Assembly: GCA_036850905.1 (NCBI GenBank)
Contig: CM072099.1
Location: 27,411,638 to 27,475,637 of the forward strand
Direction: 5' to 3'
From: Luffa acutangula
Taxonomy: Eukaryota > Streptophyta > Magnoliopsida > Cucurbitales > Cucurbitaceae
DNA length: 64,000 bases
In this document: positions 8,837 through 17,757 of the stretch, piece by piece
Layout of the letters: each line of letters opens with the position of its first letter
Numbering within the stretch: position 1 is the first letter of the stretch
Notes under the pieces: model-generated
The model's database searches: none
Seen by the model: the letters and a program-made list of their open reading frames with translations, nothing else
What the model was told of the DNA's origin: nothing
Program-made: the position numbers and the translations under genes

Positions 8837-11800
8837 ATGGCAGAAGACAAAGCAATTCGAGATTATTTCTTGCCTGAATTTCCATTAAACTATTCTGGAA
8901 TAGCTTACGAGCCGGTCACTGTCGATAATTTTGAGCTCAAGGTTAGTCTCATTCAAATGGTGAGAGAGAATGTTTTCAAAGGCCACCCATCAGAAGATCC
9001 ACATCATCACCTAAGGTCATTTCTGAATATCTGTGGAACTGTAAAAATGGGAGGAGTGAGCCCTGACTCAATTCGGTTGCAGTTATTTCCATTTTCTTTA
9101 CAAGACAAGGCTAGAGATTGGTTAGACTCGTTAACCTCAAATAGCATCCTTGGCTGGAATGATTTAGTCAAAGCTTTCCTTGCAAAATTTTTCCCATTAG
9201 AAAAGATCACCAAGCTTAGAGCTGAAATTGGAAAGTTTCAACAATTAGAGGAAGAGCAATTATATGAAGCTTGGGAGAGATATAAGGATTTGTTAAGGAA
9301 ATGCCCACAGCATGGATATCCTGATTGGCTTCAAATTCAACTTTTCTACAGTGGGTTAAATAGGAATTTAAAGACAATTCTTGACACTACGGCTGGAGGA
9401 AACTTTTTAGCCAAAACTGTCAGGGAGGCACGAACCATAATAGAAGAGTTGGCTTTGACAAGTTACCAATGGCAACCAGAGTCCAGAATTAAGGAGAAAC
9501 CATGTGAGAATAATGAAGTGAGTGCTTTAAGGTTGCAAGTCGAAGCTCTAACCAAGGCTCTAAACAAGCTCACAGGATCAGAAACTCCAAGTTCGCCGAA
9601 AGCTGAATTAAAAGAGGAGTTTAAAGAAAAGAAAAGCCCTTTGGAAGAAATGCTAAAAGACTTCATGAATGAGACTAGAAATTTGAATGAAAATGTTCAA
9701 GCCACAGTAAATATTGTTATTAATAAAATGGAAGCAAAGATGGATCAAATGACAATATTTATGAAGGAAATCCAGCAAAGAAATTTATCCAATGACATCG
9801 CCATGGACCCACACGAACAATGCCCCGCCATATCTCTTAGAAGTGGGAAACAGTTAAGAGAAATTGAAAGAAAAGAAGAAGCAAACCCCATCACTAGAAG
9901 GATAGTGGATGAGGAAGATGAACACAAACCAGAGGAAGAGTCAGCACCATCAGTACCAGACAAGTCTTCTGATTCTATTCCTTTAGTTCTTAACCAGATT
10001 CCTTATCCTCAGAGATTTCAAAAGAAAAAGTTGAATGCTGAATTTTCAAAGTTTCTCGATATTTTTAAACAGCTTCATATTAACATTCCTTTTTCTGATG
10101 CTTTGGAACAGATGCCACACTATGCCAAGTTCATGAAAGAAATATTGTCAAAGAAAAAGAAATTCAAGAACCATGAGACAGTGAATATGACAGCCGAGTG
10201 CAGTGCCATAATTCAGAAACATCTACCACCAAAATTAAAAGATCCAGGGAGTTTTACTCTTCCGTGTACTGTTGGTAGTTTGTTCATAAAAAAAGCTCTG
10301 TGTGATTTAGGGGCAAGTATAAACCTAATGCCATTCAGTGTTTACAGGAAACTGGGTTTGGGGGAATTGAAGTCGACCACAATTGTCTTGCAATTGGCAG
10401 ATCGTTCAATAACATACCCCAAAGGTGTGTTAGAAGATGTTCTGATCAATGTCGACAAATTCATGTTCCCTGTAGACTTTATAGTTTTAGACATGGAAGA
10501 AGACCCTGAAGTCCCGATCATTCTTGGGAGACCATTTTTGGCAACCGCTCGTGCTCTAATTGAGGTACAAGAAGGAACCCTGACTCTCAGAGTGGAAGAC
10601 GACGAGGTAGTGTTCAACCTTTTTAATGCATTAAAACATCCAGAAGAGGTTAGCTCCTGCTTCTCGATTGATTTAGTTGACGCTATTATCAATGCATGTG
10701 TAGAGTCAGAATCTCCTGTTGATCATTATGAGATAAGCATGACTGACGTGTTTGGAGATAAATTATTAGATGTTGATCAGAAAAGTGCTTTAATTGATAG
10801 ATCTGTAGGAAGGGAAGAAACGTTGACATTAGATATGTGTGCTCAAGTTAATGCCCCTTCCCCTGAATTAAAACAATTGCCTGCCCACTTGCGCTATGCA
10901 TTCTTAGGAGACTCTTCTACTTTTCCCGTTATCATTTCTGCCGATTTAAGTAAAGTAGAAGAGGAAAAATTGTTGGATATTTTGAAAAAGCATAAATCTG
11001 CCTTAGGATGGTCCATCAGTGATATTAAGGGTATTAGTCCTTCAATTGTCATGCATAAAATTTTAATGGAAGATGCCTTTAATCCTACAGTAGAACACCA
11101 AAGGAGATTAAATCCAGCAATGAAGGAAGTGGTAAAAGCCGAGGTATTAAAATTATTAAATGCAGGAATTATTTATGCTATATCTGACAGCCCTTGGGTG
11201 AGTCCTGTTCAAGTTGTGCCTAAGAAAGGGGGAATGACTGTTGTTAAGAATGAGAAAGATGAATCCATTTCTACTAGGACAGTCACCGGTTGGCGTGTGT
11301 GTATCGATTATAGGAAGTTAAATAAAGCCACCAGAAAAGACCATTTCCCCCTCCCCTTTATTGATCAAATGCTTGATAGGCTAGCTGGGTATCCATATTA
11401 TTGTTTTCTTGACGGTTATTCGGGCTATAATCAAATCGCGATTGCACCCGAAGACCAAGAGAAAACAACATTTACGTGTCCCTATGGCACATATGCTTTT
11501 CGGCGTATGCCATTTGGACTATGTAATGCTCCAGCTACCTTTCAACGTTGTATGATGGCCATATTTTCAGACTTTGTGGAAGAGATCATGGAAGTTTTTA
11601 TGGATGATTTCTCTGTTTTTGGTTCATCCTTTGATAATTGTTTGCATAATCTCTCTCGTGTTTTGCAACGATGCCAAGAGACTAACCTTGTTTTAAATTG
11701 GGAAAAATGCCATTTTATGGTAAAAGAAGGGATAGTCCTAGGTCACAAAGTGTCTGAAAAAGGGTTGGAGGTTGATAAAGCCAAGATTTCTGCTATTGAA

Positions 11801-13753
11801 CAACTTCTTCCGCCCATTAATGTTAAAGGAGTTCGCAGTTTCTTAGGCCACGCAGGGTTTTACAGACGTTTTATAAAAGATTTCTCAAAAGTTGCTAAAC
11901 CCCTGTGCCACTTGCTTGAAAAAGATGCTCCATTTGTGTTTTCAAAAGAGTGTTTGCTAGCATTTAATCTGTTGAAGGAAAAATTGATTTCTGCACCCAT
12001 CATTGTTGTCCCTGACTGGAGTCAACCATTTGAAATCATGTGCGATGCTAGTGATTATGCTTTAGGAGCTGTTTTAGGGCAACGACGAGATAAGTTCTTT
12101 AGGGCAATCTATTATGCAAGCAGAACTTTAGATAGTGCTCAGCAAAACTACACCACTACAGAGAAGGAGATGCTTGCTGTTGTGTTCGCTTTCGATAAGT
12201 TCAGGCCCTATTTACTTGGTACAAAGGTTATAGTGCATACTGACCACGCTGCTATTCGTTATTTGAGTAGTAAAAAGGATTCCAAGCCCAGACTCATAAG
12301 ATGGATTCTGTTATTACAAGAATTTGACTATGAGATCAAGGATAGGAAAGGTTGCGAGAATGTAGTCGCAGATCATTTGTCTCGGATAAAGCATAAAAAG
12401 AACATTACAACCTTTCCTATTAAAGAAGTTTTTCCTGATGAAAGGTTATATGCTGTTAAAACTTCTTTTCCTTGGTACGCCGATTTTGTGAACTTTCTTG
12501 CAGGAAAAGAAATACCTCCAGACTTAAATGCTCAGAAAAGAAAGAGGTTTTTCCATGATGTGAAGTCCTATCTGTGGAATGACCCATTTCTCTTTAAAGT
12601 GTGTTCTGACCAAATCATTCGAAGGTGCATTCCGGCAGAAGAAGTAGGTAAGATTATTCATGATTGTCATGCCTCTCCTTATGGTGGTCATTTTGGACCA
12701 ACTCGTACTGCAGCAAAGGTACTTCAATCTGGTTTTTATTGGCCTACTTTATTTAAAGATTGTTATACCTTCGTGAGAACATGTGATAGATGTCAAAGGA
12801 CAGGAAATATTTCTAGACGCCATGAAATGCCTTTAACCCCTATTCTCGAAATTGAACTTTTTGATGTGTGGGGCATGGACTTTATGGATCCTTTTCCCTC
12901 TTCCAATGGATACTCGTACATCCTAGTTGCTGTTGATTACGTATCTAAATGGGTAGAGGCAGTAGCCACAAAGACTAATGATGCTCGTGTTGTGTTACGT
13001 TTCTTGCATAAAAATGTTTTCACTAGATTTGGCACACCTCGAGCTATAATTAGTGATGAGGGGTCTCATTTTTGCAATAAATTGTTTGAATCATTACTGA
13101 GGAAATATGGTGTCAAGCATAAGACTTCTTTAGCTTATCATCCCCAAACTAACGGGCAAGCTGAGATTTCTAACAGGGAGATTAAGCAAATTCTAGAGAA
13201 GACAGTTCGTATCAACAGAAAAGACTGGGCATACAAGTTGGACGATGCTTTGTGGGCCTACCGGACAGCTTTCAAAACTCCAATCGGTACATCCCCGTAT
13301 CGATTAGTGTATGGTAAGGCCTGTCACCTGCCTGTGGAGCTTGAGCACAAAGCATATTGGGCTATCAAGAAGCTAAACTTGGACGCAGAGAAGGCTGGTG
13401 AACAACGTCTTCTGCAGCTCAACGAACTAGAAGAATTCAGGAGCCAGGCGTATGAAAACGCAAAACTCTATAAGGAAAGAACCGCAAGATGGCATGACAA
13501 TATAATCCAGAAGCGTTCTTTTGAGCCAGGGCAGCAAGTTCTTCTATTCAATTCTCGATTGCGATTGTTCCCAGGAAAATTGAAGTCAAGATGGTCCGGT
13601 CCATTCATAATCAAGGAAGTATCCCCATATGGACCAATTGAATTAATGGATAGCAACGGATTAACTTTTAAAGTCAATGCGCAAAGAGTGAAGCACTATT
13701 GTGGATTCGAAGAACGCAAGGTCGAAAAAATGATTTTAACGGATCCAGGGTGA
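8837..13753 (+). CDS. A1 gag-pol polyprotein, intact (1638 aa)
   Basis: A single open frame encoding Gag, protease, reverse transcriptase, RNase H and integrase. The Gag domain spans about residues 85-180 and lacks an obvious CCHC zinc knuckle. The protease active-site motif reads DLGA, with D490. RT begins near W819 (WRVCIDYRKLN) and has the catalytic FMDD at 921-924. The RNase H aspartate is D1070. The integrase finger is H1278, H1285, C1316, C1319 and the catalytic triad D1348, D1407, E1443 (spacing 58 and 35). All expected catalytic residues are present and there is no internal stop. The start ATG (context ATCATGG) lies 136 bp after the primer site. Gag and Pol are fused in one frame, so the Gag/Pol ratio must be set otherwise, for example by protein processing. 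Confidence 0.96.
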   Translation: MAEDKAIRDYFLPEFPLNYSGIAYEPVTVDNFELKVSLIQMVRENVFKGHPSEDPHHHLRSFLNICGTVKMGGVSPDSIRLQLFPFSLQDKARDWLDSLTSNSILGWNDLVKAFLAKFFPLEKITKLRAEIGKFQQLEEEQLYEAWERYKDLLRKCPQHGYPDWLQIQLFYSGLNRNLKTILDTTAGGNFLAKTVREARTIIEELALTSYQWQPESRIKEKPCENNEVSALRLQVEALTKALNKLTGSETPSSPKAELKEEFKEKKSPLEEMLKDFMNETRNLNENVQATVNIVINKMEAKMDQMTIFMKEIQQRNLSNDIAMDPHEQCPAISLRSGKQLREIERKEEANPITRRIVDEEDEHKPEEESAPSVPDKSSDSIPLVLNQIPYPQRFQKKKLNAEFSKFLDIFKQLHINIPFSDALEQMPHYAKFMKEILSKKKKFKNHETVNMTAECSAIIQKHLPPKLKDPGSFTLPCTVGSLFIKKALCDLGASINLMPFSVYRKLGLGELKSTTIVLQLADRSITYPKGVLEDVLINVDKFMFPVDFIVLDMEEDPEVPIILGRPFLATARALIEVQEGTLTLRVEDDEVVFNLFNALKHPEEVSSCFSIDLVDAIINACVESESPVDHYEISMTDVFGDKLLDVDQKSALIDRSVGREETLTLDMCAQVNAPSPELKQLPAHLRYAFLGDSSTFPVIISADLSKVEEEKLLDILKKHKSALGWSISDIKGISPSIVMHKILMEDAFNPTVEHQRRLNPAMKEVVKAEVLKLLNAGIIYAISDSPWVSPVQVVPKKGGMTVVKNEKDESISTRTVTGWRVCIDYRKLNKATRKDHFPLPFIDQMLDRLAGYPYYCFLDGYSGYNQIAIAPEDQEKTTFTCPYGTYAFRRMPFGLCNAPATFQRCMMAIFSDFVEEIMEVFMDDFSVFGSSFDNCLHNLSRVLQRCQETNLVLNWEKCHFMVKEGIVLGHKVSEKGLEVDKAKISAIEQLLPPINVKGVRSFLGHAGFYRRFIKDFSKVAKPLCHLLEKDAPFVFSKECLLAFNLLKEKLISAPIIVVPDWSQPFEIMCDASDYALGAVLGQRRDKFFRAIYYASRTLDSAQQNYTTTEKEMLAVVFAFDKFRPYLLGTKVIVHTDHAAIRYLSSKKDSKPRLIRWILLLQEFDYEIKDRKGCENVVADHLSRIKHKKNITTFPIKEVFPDERLYAVKTSFPWYADFVNFLAGKEIPPDLNAQKRKRFFHDVKSYLWNDPFLFKVCSDQIIRRCIPAEEVGKIIHDCHASPYGGHFGPTRTAAKVLQSGFYWPTLFKDCYTFVRTCDRCQRTGNISRRHEMPLTPILEIELFDVWGMDFMDPFPSSNGYSYILVAVDYVSKWVEAVATKTNDARVVLRFLHKNVFTRFGTPRAIISDEGSHFCNKLFESLLRKYGVKHKTSLAYHPQTNGQAEISNREIKQILEKTVRINRKDWAYKLDDALWAYRTAFKTPIGTSPYRLVYGKACHLPVELEHKAYWAIKKLNLDAEKAGEQRLLQLNELEEFRSQAYENAKLYKERTARWHDNIIQKRSFEPGQQVLLFNSRLRLFPGKLKSRWSGPFIIKEVSPYGPIELMDSNGLTFKVNAQRVKHYCGFEERKVEKMILTDPG

Positions 13754-13999
13754 CAAAGCCCCGTCTAGCTCAGGACGTTAAACAAGCGCTTCTTGGGAGG
13801 CAACCCAAGCTGTTTAAGTTTTCAGATTTCATATTAGTTTTTGTTTTGATCCTAATGCTCCCTTGAGATTGATCCTTATGCAGGAAGCTCGTGAAATGAT
13901 GCCTATCCGCTCATTCTCTCTTCGGACGAAAATTCAAGACGTTTCAGACTCTCACTTTTTCAGGGCAGTATCGATCTCTCTTTATCTGATTAAATGTTC

Positions 14000-14019
14000 A
14001 TACATTGGGGACAATGTAT
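14000..14019 (+). other. GNRA-type hairpin upstream of polypurine motif (A1)
   Basis: ATACATTG-GGGA-CAATGTAT: an 8-bp perfect stem closed by GGGA, which fits the GNRA tetraloop pattern. It is followed by TTTTAAGTTTGGGGGGG. A2 has the same arrangement with a compensated pair change at 45552-45571. Confidence 0.65.
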
Positions 14020-14593
14020 ATTTTAAGTTTGGGGGGGAGATTCGCTCTGCTTAGGTTTTGCATAAGAAAAGTAATGCTTATGATGAATTAAATGCATGTT
14101 GATGATGATGACGTCTGATGATTTGCTTTTAGCCATGATTCTCTCTTATTGTTGCAAATTTGGAAGCATGTCTAAATTCAAGAAAATTTAAAATTTTTCT
14201 TTGATCCTCTTGCAAAGTATGATGATTCACTTGTTTTAGTATGATTTTGAAAGCCTAGATGAAAGTTATATGCTTTGGAAGTTTGTTGTCACTCCGATAG
14301 GTGTAAAGTTTGTCTAGATAGCTTTCATGCGTAATAGTCAGTAATACTGAGCTTTGGGAAAAAGAAAATGAATTGCTCAAAGGTTAATAATAATAATAAA
14401 TGCTCCACTTTCTTGAAAGTGTTAGTAACCAGGGGCATTCATGACACCCATCGTTTGCCTTTGCATGAAAACGCTGGAAAGAAATGAGCATGCTTCGGCA
14501 TCCTGAAAGATGAAACGCTCGTAGTTGGATGCTTTCATCACCAATGTTGGCAAGCCAGAACGAAGGCGTTACATCTAAAAGGATTATATTTCA

Positions 14594-14596
<3 letters not shown>

Positions 14597-14634
<38 letters not shown>
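14597..14634 (+). repeat. A(38) homopolymer run
   Basis: An uninterrupted run of 38 A, followed directly by GTTTGGGGGAC. It may be an expanded polypurine tract; its exact length should be treated with caution because homopolymers are error-prone. Confidence 0.85.
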
Positions 14635-14638
<4 letters not shown>

Positions 14639-14977
14639 GGGGGACACCTCAAGAATTTTGGGCACCTGAGTAAGGTAGTACTTGCTAGATAAGTATGATG
14701 GCTAAAAGGGCGAGCTTTAGTGCCAGTGTAGGGGGAAGATGAATGGAGGAGTATATAAATGATTCCGGGCTAGTAAAGATTATGATAAAACAAATGATGA
14801 TTCATTTTTGCAAGGGAGGATAGGATTAAATTTTAAAACTTCTTGATGTTTGTTCATGCTTACTTATTTGTTTCAATAGTTTGCATTCATGGCTAGAAGC
14901 ATTGAAGATAGAGTTGTTAGCATGCAAATTATGATTCATATGTATTACTTTATTTTGCTCGGGACTAGCAAAACTTT

Positions 14978-14990
14978 AAGTTTGGGGGTG
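14978..14990 (+). other. A1 polypurine tract
   Basis: AAGTTTGGGGGTG directly precedes the 3' LTR start (14991), the position where plus-strand DNA synthesis is primed. Confidence 0.8.
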
Positions 14991-16417
14991 TGATGACATG
15001 CAAAAATGTCATCATTTTCCTATTAATTTTAGCTAGTTTTGTGCATGAATTGTGAGCTTTAATGTATTTTTATGTTGATTTTACAGAAAACCGAGTTCGG
15101 ACAGCAAAACTGAGATTTTAAGAGAATTTGGGTAAATTTGGAGACTTTTTGGGCAAATTAAAGAATAACCATTGAAGATCCAAGCCCCAAGGTCCAAGAA
15201 GAAAAGACAATTGAAGTGGGAAGGCCCAAAAAGCCCAAAAGAGTAAAGAAAGGAGGCTAAAATCCGCAAATCAGGCTTCTAGAAGGCCTAGCGTCGAGAC
15301 GCTAGGACCGTAGCGTCTCGACGCTAGGTAATCAGAAAAGCGCGTGCAAAAATCGCGACAGCGTCGCGACGCTGTCTGCGTAGCGTCGCGACGCTGCGAC
15401 AACTTCTGCCCCAAGACAACATGACGTCACAGCGTCGAGACGCTGTCGACTTGCTCAGCAAGAAATTTCCAGCCCCTTGCACTATAAAAAGGCCCCTTCC
15501 CTTTGGTTCAAATCATCCCAAAATTGGGGGAGCTCTCCCCTAGCTCAATAGAGAGAAAAAGTGAGAAGAATTGTGAGGAAAAAGGTGGAATTGGGCGAGA
15601 TTCCAAGGCTCAAGATTCGAGATGATCGTAGCGGGAGCTTGGGATCAACTTATCGGTTATTTCTTCCTTACTTCTTTATAATTCCTTGTTGTAATTTGAG
15701 TTAGGCCTATGGATCAAGATCATTTTGGCAAAATTATTTCCATGTGTGAGTAGATCTTGAGACCTAGGGTCGTTATTCTAGTTAATTGGATGTTGTAGCA
15801 CAATTGCTTGGATTATGTAATGAAATTCTCCATATTTCATCTATGCAATTCTTGCTTAATGCTTTTAATCTCTTGATCACGGATTAATTGATTTGTTGGT
15901 CTAAATTGATACTCGACAGAGAGAAATTAGATTAGATCCCAATTGCATGGCTAACGATTGCTTGGAACACGAGAGTGAAAGAGAATTGTTAGAAATTGAT
16001 TATGAAGTTGCTTAATGCCATACTATGATTAACTAAGGAGATGGACACATAAATTAGTTATGATGGTATGAGATGTGGAGGAGCTTGAAAGAGAAATCCA
16101 CTTAAAATTACTTCTAGATTTATGGAATTGAAGATGATTAGTTACATACATCCATGTAATTGAGCTACAAATCCAAGAAAACTAGATAACACCCTAGGTC
16201 AAGTTCCCTTATTTGGTTATTTTCATTTCATTATTGCATATTTATTTTTATTAATTCCTTTAATTTTCGCACTATCATTCGAGTTGATCTTCTAAATAAA
16301 ATTAAAACATGATGATTCTTGGTACTTAATGGAATTAATTCAATTTCCCTGAGGATTCGATACTCGGTATTACTACCGTTTTATATTACTTGCGGCCCGT
16401 GCACTTTGCGGTCATCA
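14991..16417 (+). repeat. A1 3' LTR
   Basis: It matches 7230-8677 by eye except in the palindrome array. There the last pair of modules (41 bp in the 5' LTR) is replaced by a single 14-bp module at 15431 in the opposite orientation (AGCGTCGAGACGCT instead of AGCGTCTCGACGCT), a net loss of 21 bp. The TATA box is at 15483-15489. The end GTCATCA is followed by the second TTCAT copy. Confidence 0.96.
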
Positions 16418-17590
16418 TTCATATCCCAAGGTCATGAGCAAAAAGTTTGCAAACTGAATCGATCCATTTATGGGTTGAAACAGGCTTCTCGATCTTGGAA
16501 TATTAGATTTGATACTGCGATCAAATCTTTTGGTTTTGACCAGAATGTTGATGAGCCTTGTGTATACAAGAAGATCGACAAGAATAAAGTAGCTTTCCTC
16601 GTACTTTATGTAGACGACATCCTGCTCATTGGGAATGATGTAGGGTATCTGTCTGACGTAAAAGAATGGCTAGCAGCTCAATTCCAAATGAAAGATTTGG
16701 GTGAGGCCCAGTATGTTCTTGGCATCCAGATTATTCGAGATAGAAAGAACAAATCGCTAGCTCTGTCTCAGGCAACGTATATCGACAAGATGTTGGCTCG
16801 ATATTCAATGCAGAATTCCAAGAAGGGCTTGTTGCCTTTCAGGCATGGGGTTCACTTGTCTAAGGAACAGTCTCCTAAGACACCTCAAGACGTTGAGGAT
16901 ATGAGACGGATTCCCTACGCATCTGCAGTGGGTAGCTTAATGTATGCCATGCTATGCACGAGGCCTGACATTTGTTACGCTGTAGGGATTGTCAGCAGAT
17001 ATCAGTCGAATCCAGGGTTAGACCATTGGACCGCCGTTAAAGGAATCCTCAAGTATCTTAGGAGAACGAGAGATTACATGTTGGTGTTTGGGGCTAAGGA
17101 GTTAGTTCTCACGGGTTACACCGACTCTGACTTCCAAACTGACAAGGATTCTAGGAAATCTACGTCAGGGTCAGTTTTCACCCTTAACGGGGGAGCTGTA
17201 GTTTGGAGGAGTATAAAGCAAGGATGCATAGCAGACTCCACAATGGAGGCTGGGTATGTAGCTGCTTGTGAAGCAGCTAAGGAAGCTGTTTGGCTAAGGA
17301 AGTTCTTGACAGATTTGGAAGTTGTTCCAAATATGAACTTGCCCATTACGTTATACTGTGACAACAGTGGGGCAGTAGCCAATTCAAAGGAACCTCGGAG
17401 CCACAAAAGAGGTAAACACATAGAGAGGAAGTACCATCTAATTCGAGAAATTGTGCAAAGAGGAGATGTGGTCGTGACCAAGATCGCTTCCGAGCACAAC
17501 ATTGCTGATCCGTTTACGAAGGCCCTCTCGGCTAAAGTGTTCGAGGGTCATCTAGAAAGTCTAGGTCTGCGAGACATGTATATAGCCTAA
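16418..17590 (+). pseudogene. C1 reverse transcriptase C-terminal part and RNase H (interrupted gene)
   Basis: The continuation of the C1 pol gene after the A1 insertion. It encodes the copia RT palm with YVDD (16607-16618), the thumb region and RNase H (YTDSDF near 17115, DNSGAVANSKEP near 17362), and ends with a stop at 17588-17590 and no internal stop. It has no start of its own: the open frame running in from the left comes from A1 LTR sequence. Damage to C1 pol is therefore limited to the frameshift near 6779 and the A1 insertion. Confidence 0.93.
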
Positions 17591-17757
17591 TCTAGGGCAA
17601 GTGGGAGATGTGTAATGGGTGTTAGGATGCCCTAGTTTATTGTATTTTGTATATTTACCTTTTATGTAATGTACAATATACATGTACCATTTCCAGCTTT
17701 GGATTATATTGTATATATATTTTCCCTGTAACTTGAGTTTTAGTTCAAGTGGGAGTT
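17591..17757 (+). other. C1 3' untranslated segment and polypurine tract
   Basis: An AT-rich spacer after pol. AAGTGGGAGTT at about 17748-17757, next to the 3' LTR, is the likely polypurine tract; the same GTTCAAGTGGGAGTT pattern precedes the LTRs of C2 (minus strand, 31897-31915) and C4 (59924-59938). Confidence 0.8.

Larger units (their letters stand above)
13754..14990 (+). other. A1 noncoding region between pol and 3' LTR
   Basis: No gene recognised; one 63-codon frame (13863-14054) has no family resemblance. It contains a GGGA-loop hairpin (14000-14019), three AAGTTTGGGGG polypurine-like motifs (near 14025, 14633 and 14978) and a 38-base A run (14597-14634). The last motif adjoins the 3' LTR and is the likely primer for plus-strand synthesis. 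Confidence 0.75.
7230..16417 (+). mobile_element. A1: complete Athila-like Ty3/gypsy retrotransposon
   Basis: Two LTRs (7230-8677 and 14991-16417), a tRNA-Asp type primer site and one unbroken gag-pol frame with RT before integrase, as in Ty3/gypsy. The target duplication TTCAT (7225-7229 and 16418-16422) is perfect. By eye the LTRs are identical apart from one 21-bp palindrome cluster difference, so the insertion is very recent and possibly this copy is still competent. It interrupts the pol of C1. The env-position gene seen in A2 is absent; about 1.2 kb of noncoding sequence lies between pol and the 3' LTR. Assignment to Athila rests on the primer site and the DLGASINLMP protease style and is family recall. 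Confidence 0.95.

Noticed and set aside
13863..14054. 63-codon frame after A1 pol as an env-like gene
   Set aside because: Too short, overlaps the GGGA hairpin and polypurine motif, and has no counterpart in A2.
16319..16417. Extension of the C1 RT frame to the left of 16418
   Set aside because: This part is A1 LTR sequence that happens to be open; the coding sequence resumes only after the insertion site.
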